NCBI RefSeq assembly: GCF_008014675.1
Contig: NZ_VOXD01000016.1
Span: 62,001 to 126,000 of the forward strand
Length of the DNA stretch: 64,000 nucleotides
DNA from: Neolewinella aurantiaca
GTDB taxonomy: Bacteria > Bacteroidota > Bacteroidia > Chitinophagales > Saprospiraceae
Reading direction: 5' to 3'
Shown here: piece after piece, positions 17,233 through 25,140 of the stretch
Layout of the letters: the number at the start of each line of letters is the position of its first letter
How positions within the stretch are numbered: position 1 is the first letter of the stretch
Translations under genes and position numbers: made by a program
The notes under the pieces: generated by a model
Databases searched by the model: none
Told to the model about the DNA's origin: nothing
What the model saw: only the letters and a program-made list of their open reading frames with translations

Positions 17233-17240
17233 CAAAGGTA
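17233..17240 (-). promoter_or_regulatory. -7 promoter box TACCTTTG of the ileS leader transcript
   Basis: It matches the Bacteroidota -7 consensus TAnnTTTG exactly. The predicted start of transcription falls at or next to the leader ATG at 17228. No clear -33 TTTG was found at the usual spacing. Confidence 0.65.
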
Positions 17241-17691
17241 ACACGCGAATTACAAATGGGTTGGGGCAGCATTATGAGGAAATCAAATAGAGTACCCCGG
17301 ATGACTAAAATGCAGGATCAGGGGGTGGAAAGTCTGATCTTCCGGGCTTGCGGTTCCTGTTTGTTAAACAGTAGATAGTATGGCTTAACGTCATTTTTAA
17401 GCAAACGAAATTTCGCTGGATGGTGAAAAAAAAGTTCAAAAATGCTTGTGGCTAAATTAAATTATCATACCTTGGATCTACAGTCGGGCGGTACTATATA
17501 TCGTTGCCGTTTGATTGATTTAGTTTTCATTTGGTTTTTTGGGGTTATTGGGAGGCAACTTGTTTGCCTCTTTTTTTTTGCGCTGTACTGAAGGTTTACC
17601 CTGACCGTTTGCGTGGTACAAGTTGGGCGCGATCGCGGGTGCAGGGGGAGGTTTGAAGAGCAAAGCAGGGTGATTTGGTCGCCAGTTGCTG
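17241..17691. other. Intergenic region upstream of the ileS leader
   Basis: This region is AT-rich with several long T and A runs, including TTTTTTTTTG near 17571. It contains one degenerate motif copy (17625-17644). No coding frame is supported. Confidence 0.5.
17625..17644 (-). repeat. Dispersed motif, copy 7
   Basis: It has two mismatches, with the centre reading GCGATCGC. It lies about 50 bases upstream of the -7 box of the DUF1493-like gene. Confidence 0.6.
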
Positions 17692-17699
17692 TATATTTG
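17692..17699 (+). promoter_or_regulatory. -7 promoter box TATATTTG of the DUF1493-like gene
   Basis: It matches TAnnTTTG exactly and lies 22 bases before the ATG at 17722. This excludes the in-frame TTG at 17686 as the translation start. Confidence 0.6.
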
Positions 17700-17721
17700 G
17701 TTGATAACCAGTACGATTACG

Positions 17722-18165
17722 ATGCGCTGTTCTTATTCTGAAGTCAAATTCGTTTATCTGGATACAATCGAATTGTCACAGATGAAGGGCGAGCCCCCGG
17801 CCCGGTTAAACGATAAAATTGCGGAAGACCTTGGCCACTGGGGCGATGATAACTACTTCTTCCTGCTCGACTTTGTTGAACGCTTTCAGCTTGGTCATAG
17901 CGGATACGTCCACGACGATCATTTTGAGAGTGAGGGTGAAATCATAACAATCCGGGACCAGTTGCTAGCCCCTTTGGCTATTCTAGTCTGGTTATCATGG
18001 AAAATTATTGAGCGCGCTTTCCCTGGATGTCCCACCCCTGGCTTATTGTGTCTGGAGTACGACCGGTCTAACCCCCGCAAGGACCTGACGGTCGGCGATC
18101 TTATCGCCTGGCGTTTGTCTGGCGATTTTTGCCTGCGTAAAGACGCAGATATCCGAACTTACTGA
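17722..18165 (+). CDS. DUF1493-like protein, 147 aa
   Basis: The start at 17722 (MRCSYSEVKFVYLDT) is placed just after the -7 box. The core LNDKIAEDLGHWGDDNYFFLLDFVERFQLG resembles DUF1493, a family with an acyl-carrier-like helical fold found in enterobacterial and Bacteroidota genomes: an acidic loop GDDxxFFL followed by a helix. A later segment (APLAILVWLSWKIIERAFPG) is hydrophobic. The C-terminus has LTVGDLIAWRLSGDF. The conserved Ser for phosphopantetheine of true ACPs is absent (Asp at that place). It is convergent with osmC, 5 bases apart. The function is unknown. Confidence 0.7.
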   Translation: MRCSYSEVKFVYLDTIELSQMKGEPPARLNDKIAEDLGHWGDDNYFFLLDFVERFQLGHSGYVHDDHFESEGEIITIRDQLLAPLAILVWLSWKIIERAFPGCPTPGLLCLEYDRSNPRKDLTVGDLIAWRLSGDFCLRKDADIRTY

Positions 18166-18170
18166 GCGCT

Positions 18171-18644
18171 TCAACCGGCCACGATCTCTCCTTCGTACTC
18201 GATTGCTACTTTGACGGAATTAGCAATGAAACACTTTCGGCCCGCCTCGTGATGGAGTTCTTTGGCGCGGAGCACCTTCTCTGCCTGAGCAATGACGATG
18301 TGCGGTTTAAGAACTACGGATGTAAAGCGCCCCGCTCCGTCAGCATCTTCGGCCATTGTACCCTCGGCGGTATCGATGTACTCCAGCACCGTGATGCCGT
18401 TGACGGAAGCTAAATGAAGGTACCATAGCATATGACAGGCTGAAAGGGAACTGAGAAACAGTTCTTCGGGATTGTAACGGGTGGAGTCGCCCCGGAAACC
18501 GGGATCGGAGGAGCCGGCAATGGTCGCCGACTTTTCTTTAGCAGAGATGATGTGGTCGCGCTTGTACGCACGGTAGTCTAAGGTGCCGGAACCGAGGTTG
18601 CCGGTCCACTCGGTTTGGATGTAATATTGGTGCTCTTTGGCCAT
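18171..18644 (-). CDS. OsmC family peroxiredoxin-like protein, 157 aa
   Basis: The OsmC/Ohr fold is recognisable from YNPEELFLSSLSACHMLWYLHLA, with the first catalytic Cys in SACH, and ITVLEYIDTAEGTM. The second Cys lies in HHEAGRKCFIANS near the C-terminus. Members reduce organic hydroperoxides with thiol donors in the cytoplasm. The sequence fits the OsmC-like subgroup better than Ohr. Start ATG at 18644. It is convergent with the DUF1493-like gene and probably monocistronic. Confidence 0.88.
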   Translation of the reverse strand: MAKEHQYYIQTEWTGNLGSGTLDYRAYKRDHIISAKEKSATIAGSSDPGFRGDSTRYNPEELFLSSLSACHMLWYLHLASVNGITVLEYIDTAEGTMAEDADGAGRFTSVVLKPHIVIAQAEKVLRAKELHHEAGRKCFIANSVKVAIEYEGEIVAG

Positions 18645-18728
18645 GACTTTAGCTTTTCATCCAAAGTACGTCGTTTTCCGGGGACTCCGGAGAAATAACT
18701 TTGCTCCATCCAGATCCGGCCGGAGGCT

Positions 18729-18770
18729 AAAATGAAAGCGTCCCGACCAGAATTGCTCTGATCGGGACGC
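18729..18770 (-). terminator. Rho-independent terminator of the small unit
   Basis: GCGTCCCGA (18738-18746) pairs with TCGGGACGC (18762-18770), with an inner CAG/CTG extension. On the minus strand it is followed by UUUCAUUUU. No annotated gene ends here, which supports a small gene just upstream. Confidence 0.8.
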
Positions 18771-18811
18771 CTTGCTGCTAACACTGATGGTCAGTACCTT
18801 GATCTAAGGCT

Positions 18812-18913
18812 CTACTGGCCATCCCAGAAGAAGGAACCACAATCAACCTGAGTACAGAAGGACCATAAAGTAAAAGCATAGGATTCTCCGATAACTTGCG
18901 GAAGGGAACTCAA
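18812..18913 (-). CDS. Candidate small Cys/Trp-rich peptide, 33 aa
   Basis: With a TTG start at 18913 the frame encodes MSSLPQVIGESYAFTLW and then ends TQVDCGSFFWDGQ, between a perfect -7 box and a terminator. The ATG at 18920 (ATGAAAATT) is in the neighbouring frame. Loss of one A, or slippage on AAAA, would fuse it to give MKLSSLPQ and a more natural start. Two Cys six residues apart plus Trp and Phe suggest a processed or structured peptide; no family was recognised. It could also be a non-coding RNA. Confidence 0.4.
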   Translation of the reverse strand: MSSLPQVIGESYAFTLWSFCTQVDCGSFFWDGQ

Positions 18914-19075
18914 TTTTCATGAAACTATGATTTTAAACAGAACCGATTCTAGCCTTGCTGATCAAGGTAGAACCAGGTTAAATGAACAATTATAGGTTTA
19001 TCATAAAAATATGAGGACAAGAAAGCTGAAGATACAACGTGGCACTATACGATCAATGGACTAGCGGTGCTCTTA

Positions 19076-19083
19076 CAAAGGTA
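19076..19083 (-). promoter_or_regulatory. -7 promoter box TACCTTTG of the small unit
   Basis: It is an exact TAnnTTTG match. The predicted transcript runs from about 19069 to the terminator at 18729, roughly 340 nt. Confidence 0.5.
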
Positions 19084-19277
19084 CATTGAAATTAAATAGT
19101 GGAAAGAAAGCAAGGCGTAAGTGTGTAAGTTGCTCATTTTCAGTATGTAAAATGGTTTAATTTGGTGCTCAAAGTGGAGCTGCTCTGTTCTTTTTGCCGA
19201 TATGTTTAAATGTTGGGTGAACTAAACATTTACTTGCGCTTTATTACTCTACCTTCGGTTCAATTTATTTCTCCCTT

Positions 19278-20252
19278 ATGCAGCAAGGTACTGTTACAAA
19301 ATCTACTGGTTCGTGGTACAATGTCCGGCTCGATGAAAAAAGCCCCGAAGGTGCGCTCGAGCTACGCTGCCGCGTAGCTGGTCGTTTCCGCTTAGAAGAC
19401 AAAGCACTTACCAATCCGATTGCCGTAGGCGATCGGGTTTCGGTCGTAATCGAAGGAACAGGAGACGAAGAGACCGGTGCTATCCGCAAAATTGAGGACC
19501 GTAAGAACTATGTGGTCCGGCAAAGCCCCCGCAAGAAACACGAATTGCACCTGCTTGCGAGCAATATCGATCAGGCTGTTCTCATCGTGACTTTGATCTA
19601 TCCTGATGTGAAATTGGGCTTTATCGATCGCTTTTTGCTGATGACTGAACCCTTTGGTATCCCAACCACTATCGTGTTCAATAAGGCCGATTTGCTCGAC
19701 GAAGACGATCTACTGACGTACGAGGCGATAGCATCGATTTATCAGGACATCGGCTACAGCGTCCTGCTCGTTTCCGCCGAAAAGGGAACCAATCTTGCAG
19801 AATTCAAAAGCCTGTTAAAAGACAAACGCAGCCTCCTGAGTGGCCAGAGTGGAGTGGGGAAGAGTACTCTCGTCAACGCAATAGCGCCTGAGTTGGACTT
19901 ACGGACAGGTGAAATATCTGACTACACAGGAAAGGGAACACACACCACGACTTTTGCCGAGTTATTCGACTTGCCCTTCGGCGGTGAAATTATTGATCCG
20001 CCCGGTATAAAGAATCTGACTTTCAATTACCTCAGACCGATTGATATCGCATACTATTATCGCGAAATATTCGCAATGAGTCCGGAATGCAAGTTTGGAG
20101 GATCATGCCTTCATAAAAATGAACCCGGCTGTGCTGTTATTGCTTCGGTGGAAGCGGAAGATGATCGCGTTACCGATGTCCGGTACAATTCTTACCTGAC
20201 GCTTCTCGCTGAAACAGAAGACCAGAATTATTGGGAGCGTAAGAAGGTTTAA
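19278..20252 (+). CDS. rsgA: Ribosome small-subunit-dependent GTPase A
   Basis: This 324-residue circularly permuted GTPase assists late 30S maturation. The N-terminal OB fold spans about residues 1-75 (QQGTVTKSTGSWYNVRL). The permuted G motifs follow in order: G4 FNKADL (about residue 139), G5 SAEKG, G1 SGQSGVGKSTLVNAI (about 193), G2 TGKGTHTTT and G3 DPPGIK. The C-terminal zinc knuckle is CKFGGSCLHKNEPGC. The start ATG at 19278 lies 20 bases after the -7-like box TACCTTCG. A strong terminator follows immediately. Confidence 0.96.
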   Translation: MQQGTVTKSTGSWYNVRLDEKSPEGALELRCRVAGRFRLEDKALTNPIAVGDRVSVVIEGTGDEETGAIRKIEDRKNYVVRQSPRKKHELHLLASNIDQAVLIVTLIYPDVKLGFIDRFLLMTEPFGIPTTIVFNKADLLDEDDLLTYEAIASIYQDIGYSVLLVSAEKGTNLAEFKSLLKDKRSLLSGQSGVGKSTLVNAIAPELDLRTGEISDYTGKGTHTTTFAELFDLPFGGEIIDPPGIKNLTFNYLRPIDIAYYYREIFAMSPECKFGGSCLHKNEPGCAVIASVEAEDDRVTDVRYNSYLTLLAETEDQNYWERKKV

Positions 20253-20261
20253 CAAAGAAAA

Positions 20262-20301
20262 ACGGGGTACGAACCAGATGGTCCGTACCCCGTTTTTTTT
20301 T
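20262..20301. terminator. Bidirectional terminator between rsgA and the coiled-coil gene
   Basis: ACGGGGTACG pairs with CGTACCCCGT over a 12-base loop and is followed by TTTTTTTTT on the plus strand. On the minus strand the flank reads TTTTTCTTTG, so both convergent genes can use it. Confidence 0.93.
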
Positions 20302-20318
20302 GGTTGTCGGGAATTGAA

Positions 20319-21350
20319 TTACTTAAATGTAACCGTTCCCTCGCCTACAAAGTAGCCTTTGTTGTAGAGTTCAGCGGTGTAAGTACCTTCGGTGTATTGC
20401 TGGCTCTCTACCGACCAATCGGTACAGTGGCTGGCAGCAGCACCGTCGAATTCAAAATTAACGGCTTTAGTGTATGGTATCTGTTCGCCGGAGTCGGCCA
20501 TAGTGAATACACCACTTCCTTCGGCGTCAATCTGGATTGTCTCTCCTGCAGGATTGATAATGCGGAGTTGGAATGTTTCTTCGCCCATCTTCGCTACTGC
20601 GTTGTCGAGGCTGTTGAAGCAAACGTACAAGCGATCAACGTAATTGGCGTTTTTGCGCTCGGCAAATTTGCCGTTGCTGCGAGCTTTCTGACCAACGATA
20701 GTGATATTATTAGCCTTAAGTACGCTGGCGATGCCCACTTTACGGTTCAGTTCCTGATTGGTACTGGTTAGTTGTTCACGCTCGCTTACCAGTACGGCGC
20801 GTTCGCTGTTGAGGCTTTCGTTTTGCTGGCGGCTCACCTGAAGGTCGCTGCTGAGCATATCGCGCTCGGTGGAAAGGCGCTGGTTGTTTTCGGTCAGTTC
20901 GGCATTGGCAAGGCGCATTTCCTCGAGTTGAACGAGGTAGCCGTCGGTCTGGGAACGGAGCTCGGCCAGTTCACGGCGGGCAGCAACCAGGTTACGGCTG
21001 TCGCGGGTGAGGCTGGAAATTTTCTCTTTTTGGGTGCGGAGATCTTCTTTCTGCTGATCAATCAGGGCATTCAGTTCTTCATTGCTGCCCCGCATTTCTT
21101 CCAACTCTGCGAGCGATTCGTAATACTGCTTTTCGGCAGTAGCCTTGAATTGCTCCATCTCCACAAGGTCAGTAGACAGCTGTGCGTTCTCGCTTCCGCG
21201 GTTAGCGTAACCGATACCCAGGCCCGCAAGGGCCAGCAAGAGAACGGCAATGATGCCAGCAAGCAGGGGCGTGCGGCTCTTTTTCGGCTCCGGAGTCGGG
21301 GTGAATTTAGGAGAAGGTGATGGATTCGGGTTGTTTTGAATAGTAGCCAT
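20319..21350 (-). CDS. Membrane-anchored coiled-coil protein, 343 aa
   Basis: The N-terminus is a Pro/Asn/Ser-rich cytoplasmic tail (NNPNPSPSPKFTPTPEPKK), followed by one membrane segment (TPLLAGIIAVLLLALAGLGIGYA, about residues 28-50). A long coiled coil covers about residues 55-215, rich in Glu, Leu and Gln heptads (LAELEEMRGSNEELNALID). The C-terminal globular part (NITIVGQKARSNGKFAERKNANYVDRLYVCFN) is beta-rich and ends EGTYTAELYNKGYFVGEGTVTFK. The architecture resembles Bacteroidota proteins of unknown function with periplasmic coiled coils. A role in envelope organisation is inference. Confidence 0.8.
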   Translation of the reverse strand: MATIQNNPNPSPSPKFTPTPEPKKSRTPLLAGIIAVLLLALAGLGIGYANRGSENAQLSTDLVEMEQFKATAEKQYYESLAELEEMRGSNEELNALIDQQKEDLRTQKEKISSLTRDSRNLVAARRELAELRSQTDGYLVQLEEMRLANAELTENNQRLSTERDMLSSDLQVSRQQNESLNSERAVLVSEREQLTSTNQELNRKVGIASVLKANNITIVGQKARSNGKFAERKNANYVDRLYVCFNSLDNAVAKMGEETFQLRIINPAGETIQIDAEGSGVFTMADSGEQIPYTKAVNFEFDGAAASHCTDWSVESQQYTEGTYTAELYNKGYFVGEGTVTFK

Positions 21351-21572
21351 ATGGCGTTGGTTTAGTTAAAGAGAACCGCCCACTTTGGCCGGTGCAACGG
21401 CCAGGAGTAGCTCCCTAAGAATAAGAATCGTCCCTATAATGCAGAACGTATGCCTGATGTTCGGAACGCGCTATAAACGTGTTTCTTCCCTCCTGTATTA
21501 CGATAAAACGTTAAATTTTGGAAGCACCTACTGCCCGCAAGGCTTTTCGTCCCCCGAAAAATGCATTTTCCA

Positions 21573-21592
21573 GGGCGCGAACGCAGGTGCAA
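21573..21592 (-). repeat. Dispersed motif, copy 8 (exact match)
   Basis: All fixed positions match, with TT at the variable centre. It lies about 220 bases upstream of the coiled-coil gene and is oriented with it. A related fragment GCGTTTGCCCCTGCATC follows at 21606. Confidence 0.75.
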
Positions 21593-21684
21593 GGGGCGTT
21601 AATCAGCGTTTGCCCCTGCATCAGGTACTTTCTCTATGCTCCGATATAACATGGTGGAAATACTTCTGAGTGTCACAAACCAGA

Positions 21685-21720
21685 CAGCCCGACCAACCTC
21701 CGGTGAGATTGATCGGGCTG
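21685..21720 (-). terminator. Hairpin downstream of rplS, possible terminator
   Basis: CAGCCCGA (21685-21692) pairs with TCGGGCTG (21713-21720). It lies 126 bases past the rplS stop. The U tract is weak (TCTGGTTTG), so confidence is limited. The CCCGACCA...TGATCGGG core is shared with the terminator at 18738-18770. Confidence 0.45.
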
Positions 21721-21845
21721 GGCCGTAAAGGGAGCGCAAACAGGATGCTGTCACCCTGCTGCACATAATCCGGCTTATCGAATGTTCCCTTACTCGCACC
21801 TGATAACAGAAAAGGCAGGGGAAACCGAAATGCCGGAAGAGTACC

Positions 21846-22196
21846 TTACTTAGTACGACGCTCTTTGATGCGGGCTTTCTTACCAACGCGATCACGCAGG
21901 TAGAAAAGGCGGCTGCGACGAACCTTACCGTGCTTAACGATGGTCAGGCCATCGATAGCAGGAGAGGAGAGGGGGAAAATACGCTCAACACCAACACCGT
22001 TGGACATCTTGCGAACGGTAAAGGTCTTGGTAAGGCCTTCACCTTTAATCTGGATTACGTCGCCACGGAACTGCTGGATCCGTGACTTGTCGCCTTCCGT
22101 AATGCGGTAGTCTACAACTACGGTATCACCAGCACGGAAAGCTGGAAGGTTGGTCTCTTTGGTGACCTGCTCGTGAATGAAGGAAATAGCGTCCAT
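21846..22196 (-). CDS. rplS: 50S ribosomal protein L19
   Basis: The 116-residue protein matches bL19 throughout: LPAFRAGDTVVVDYRITEG, RIQQFRGDVIQIKG, TFTVRKMSNGVGVERIFPL and the basic C-terminal VRRSRLFYLRDRVGKKARI. It sits at the interface of the 30S and 50S subunits. Here rplS stands alone rather than with rpsP-rimM-trmD as in many bacteria. An exact -7 box at 22234-22241 gives a short leader of about 30 nt. Confidence 0.98.
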   Translation of the reverse strand: MDAISFIHEQVTKETNLPAFRAGDTVVVDYRITEGDKSRIQQFRGDVIQIKGEGLTKTFTVRKMSNGVGVERIFPLSSPAIDGLTIVKHGKVRRSRLFYLRDRVGKKARIKERRTK

Positions 22197-22233
22197 GGCG
22201 GATAAAATTTTTAAACTCGCTTCTTGCGGCCCG

Positions 22234-22241
22234 CAAAGGTA
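22234..22241 (-). promoter_or_regulatory. -7 promoter box TACCTTTG of rplS
   Basis: It is an exact match to TAnnTTTG, 38 bases before the rplS ATG. It is followed by a GC-rich GCGGGCCGC segment in the leader. Confidence 0.65.
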
Positions 22242-22415
22242 CGTCTTTGTTTCTTGTTGAGCAAGTGCTTGGTGAAAATAGTTGTAAGTCTTTGATCCAT
22301 GAATTCATAGAGAAAAACGAAACCCCTTTTTTCATGCATTTTTCTTACCGGTAAAGTCGTAAATTTTGGACTTCTTAGCGCCCTGTTTTACGGGCCGAGG
22401 CATCTATCCATTACC

Positions 22416-24389
22416 ATGCGTCATTACCTGGTCGTCCCGTTTGTTACCCTTGTTCTGTTTGCAACCACTTCCGGTTTGCGGGCACAAACAGATAGTCTGC
22501 TCTCCGAGGTTGCCCGCCCCGGGAATGATACTTCAGACCTGAATGCTCTTTATGAGCTCGTGAAACTGATGATGATCGAGGACACGCCCCGGGCAAAGAA
22601 CTATGCGCTGACAATGGGCCGGTTAGCAGACCGCCGCGAATTACCCACGTGGTCAGCTTTGGGCTACCGAACCTTAGGTTCGCTGCATTACCTCACTTCG
22701 GATATCGATTCGTTTAGTTATTACAATGCTTTGGCGTTGTCGCGCATTGGCGATCCTGCCGTAGCTCCGAAAATCGGGGTAGGTATTTTGGTGAACAAAG
22801 GAGTGGTGGCCATCATTCAGTACCGGTTTGATGATGCTGTGGGAGATTACGCGGCTGCTTATGATCTCGCAATGAGCAGCGGGTACACTAAAGATCTCCC
22901 CAAAATCCTGAACAACCTGGGGGTTTTGTACCGCCGCCTGAACCGTCCGCGCTCAGCCGAAAGAACCTATAAGCTGTCGCTGGAGATGAAGGAAGAAGTG
23001 AATGACTCTTTGGGGATGGCAGCAACATTGCATAACCTGGGGCGTGTGGAGATTGAGTTGAATAAAGTAAAGGAAGGGCTGGAGACGCTCGATCGTTCCG
23101 CGGGATTGTACGTCGCGCTCGGCCACCCCGAAGAATTGCCTGCGGTCGAGATTAGCCGGGGTATCGGGTTTTATGATCTGGGCGAACTGGACAAAGCTGA
23201 ATCCCTGATCAAAAAAGCACTTGAAGCCCCAAATCTGAAGCTGGATGCCTTTACCATGGCCAACGCTTTACTGGGGCTGGGGGAAATGGCAAGAAAAGAC
23301 GGCCGTTACGTCGAAGCACGGGAGCACCTCGAAGAGGGGCTCGCCTACGCAAAGAAAACAAATGTGCTCGCGCTGGTTACTAATTTCAACCGGTCGCTCG
23401 GCCAAACATACCAACAACTCGAGGACCAGGAAATGGCATTCAGCCATTTTGCTTTTTATGTGGATACCATCGAGCACGTCTTTGAACAGGAACGATTGGA
23501 TGTTTACGGCGAAGCCGCCGAAAAATTTCAGGCCCAACTGAGGGAGGCTGAAATTGAACGACAGCAGCTCATCATCGGTCAGCAGCGGCAACGATCCCAG
23601 ATGCTGTGGCTGGGCCTTGGCCTCTTCGCTCTGCTGTCAGCGGGCACTTTTTTGCTCCTGCGTTCGCGCCTGAAATTTCAGAAGAGTGAAGCTCTGCGTA
23701 AAGAATCGGAACGGAAAGCTGAGGTCAGAGCCCTGAAACAGGAAGCTGAGGTGAACGGCCTGCGGTCTATGATCGAAGGGCAGGAGGTAGAACGAAAACG
23801 GGTGGCTAAAGACCTCCACGATGGCCTGGGTGGCTTGCTGGCTACGGTGAAATCACGGCTGGCCAACGAGGCCCCGACCGCCGTTGCGGCAAGTCAGTTG
23901 CTCGACCGGGCCTGTACCGAAGTACGACGTATCGCCCACAATATGATGCCACAAACGCTTGCGCTGTCGGGCCTCTCCGGTTCCGTACGGGATATGGTGG
24001 ATCAGCTCAACCTGCGTGGCTTAGAGACCGAACTCGAAATAGTCGGACAACCCGATCTGCGCCTCAATGAAGACGGACAGGCGATGATTCTGCGCATTCT
24101 GCAGGAACTCACTCATAATGTCATGAAGCACGCTCAGGCGAATAAACTGTTCCTCCAGCTTATCGATCAACCCAACCAACTGATGCTTACCGTAGAGGAT
24201 GACGGGATAGGGTTCGATGCGACCCGCGAATCAGCTGGGGGCGGCATCGGACTGGAGAATATTGAAAGCCGGGTTCACTACCTGAACGGCGAAATTCAAT
24301 ACGACAGTAGCCCCGGTCACGGTACGACGGTAACGCTTACCGTACCCCTGGACAAGCCCACAACCTTTTCAAATGCTGCCATACCCTAA
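22416..24389 (+). CDS. TPR-containing sensor histidine kinase, HisKA_3 type
   Basis: This 657-residue protein has a signal peptide (FVTLVLFATTSGLRAQ), a periplasmic tetratricopeptide region (about residues 50-350, e.g. KILNNLGVLYRRLNRPRSAERTYKLSL) and one membrane helix (QMLWLGLGLFALLSAGTFLLL, about residue 395). A short coiled coil leads to the HisKA_3 dimerisation helix with the phospho-accepting His468 in KDLHDGLGG. The HATPase_c domain follows, with LTHNVMKHAQ (N box), VEDDGIGFD (G1) and GGGIGLENIESRV (G2). It is the NarX/DesK-like Bacteroidota design, and its LuxR-type regulator lies 10 bases downstream. The signal sensed is unknown. Confidence 0.95.
   Translation: MRHYLVVPFVTLVLFATTSGLRAQTDSLLSEVARPGNDTSDLNALYELVKLMMIEDTPRAKNYALTMGRLADRRELPTWSALGYRTLGSLHYLTSDIDSFSYYNALALSRIGDPAVAPKIGVGILVNKGVVAIIQYRFDDAVGDYAAAYDLAMSSGYTKDLPKILNNLGVLYRRLNRPRSAERTYKLSLEMKEEVNDSLGMAATLHNLGRVEIELNKVKEGLETLDRSAGLYVALGHPEELPAVEISRGIGFYDLGELDKAESLIKKALEAPNLKLDAFTMANALLGLGEMARKDGRYVEAREHLEEGLAYAKKTNVLALVTNFNRSLGQTYQQLEDQEMAFSHFAFYVDTIEHVFEQERLDVYGEAAEKFQAQLREAEIERQQLIIGQQRQRSQMLWLGLGLFALLSAGTFLLLRSRLKFQKSEALRKESERKAEVRALKQEAEVNGLRSMIEGQEVERKRVAKDLHDGLGGLLATVKSRLANEAPTAVAASQLLDRACTEVRRIAHNMMPQTLALSGLSGSVRDMVDQLNLRGLETELEIVGQPDLRLNEDGQAMILRILQELTHNVMKHAQANKLFLQLIDQPNQLMLTVEDDGIGFDATRESAGGGIGLENIESRVHYLNGEIQYDSSPGHGTTVTLTVPLDKPTTFSNAAIP
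23652..23671 (+). repeat. Dispersed motif, copy 9, inside the histidine kinase gene
   Basis: It has two mismatches. It encodes LLRSRLK just after the membrane helix, in a different frame from the GADAGA copies. Confidence 0.4.
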
Positions 24390-24399
24390 CAGATAAATT

Positions 24400-25047
24400 A
24401 TGACTAACCTTGCCATCGTGGATGACCACGCCATAGTTCTTCAGGGGCTTGAACTGATGTTGGGAAACGTGCCCGGTGTTACCCTCACGGGGCTGTACCA
24501 AAACGGTGCACAGCTGTTAGCTGCCCTGCGGCAGGGCGAGCCGATCAATACTATTTTGATGGACATCCATATGCCGGAGCTCAACGGCGTGGAACTCTGC
24601 AAAATGGTCAAAAAGGAATTCCCGGACGTTGCCGTTGTCGGCTTGTCTATGGTTAGTGAGATGAGTTTGGTTCGGCTGATGATCAGGAACGGAGCGAGTG
24701 GCTATTTGCATAAGAATGCTGGCAAGGATGAAGTGTTGATCGCCCTCGACCGGGTGAAAAGAGGGCGTAAATATTTCAGCGAAGAAATCAACGATATGTT
24801 GATCGAAGGAACCAGCAGGGGAGAAAAAACACGCAACAGAAGTCCTTTCCCGCGGCTCAGCCGCCGGGAAAAAGAAGTACTGACCCTGATCGTGGACGAG
24901 TACACCACCCAGGAAATTGCCGATAAACTATTCATCAGTTTTGGTACGGTAGAGACGCACCGGCGCAACATCCTGGCAAAACTGGGCGCCCGGAACACCG
25001 CCGGATTGGTGCGGGTAGCGCTGGAATACCGCTTGCTGGAGGATTAG
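24400..25047 (+). CDS. NarL/FixJ-type response regulator, 215 aa
   Basis: The receiver domain (residues 1-120) has the acidic pair DD at positions 8-9, the phospho-acceptor Asp55 in ILMDIHMPE, Ser in GLSMVS and Lys in LHKNAGKDE. The LuxR-type helix-turn-helix (about residues 148-210) reads LSRREKEVLTLIVDEYTTQEIAD and FGTVETHRRNILAKLGARN. It is co-transcribed with the TPR kinase upstream (10-base gap) and is its expected partner. Target genes are unknown. Confidence 0.95.
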   Translation: MTNLAIVDDHAIVLQGLELMLGNVPGVTLTGLYQNGAQLLAALRQGEPINTILMDIHMPELNGVELCKMVKKEFPDVAVVGLSMVSEMSLVRLMIRNGASGYLHKNAGKDEVLIALDRVKRGRKYFSEEINDMLIEGTSRGEKTRNRSPFPRLSRREKEVLTLIVDEYTTQEIADKLFISFGTVETHRRNILAKLGARNTAGLVRVALEYRLLED

Positions 25048-25061
25048 TACGCGGGTTCAGC

Positions 25062-25081
25062 GGGCGCGGCCGCAGGTGCAG
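25062..25081 (-). repeat. Dispersed motif, copy 10
   Basis: It has one mismatch (first base). It lies in the 93-base gap between the convergent response regulator and DUF92 genes. Confidence 0.7.
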
Positions 25082-25140
25082 AGAAGGGATGAAGGACACA
25101 GCCTCTTCATCTGGAGTGGTGTCGCCGAACCTGCGTAAGC

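Larger units (their letters stand above)
18645..19277. other. Intergenic region with a small minus-strand transcription unit
   Basis: This 633-base gap lies between osmC and rsgA. On the minus strand it holds a perfect -7 box (19076-19083), a possible 33-residue peptide (18812-18913) and a strong terminator (18729-18770). Near rsgA on the plus strand lies TACCTTCG (19250-19257), a likely -7 box for rsgA. Confidence 0.6.
21351..21845. other. Intergenic region between the coiled-coil gene and rplS
   Basis: These 495 bases lie between two minus-strand genes. The region holds an exact motif copy (21573-21592) and a hairpin (21685-21720). No supported coding frame was found. Confidence 0.5.

Noticed and set aside
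17105-17240. T-box riboswitch upstream of ileS
   Set aside because: The leader is only about 150 nt, with no T-box sequence or specifier-loop stem. The Ile-rich open frame and competing hairpins explain it better.
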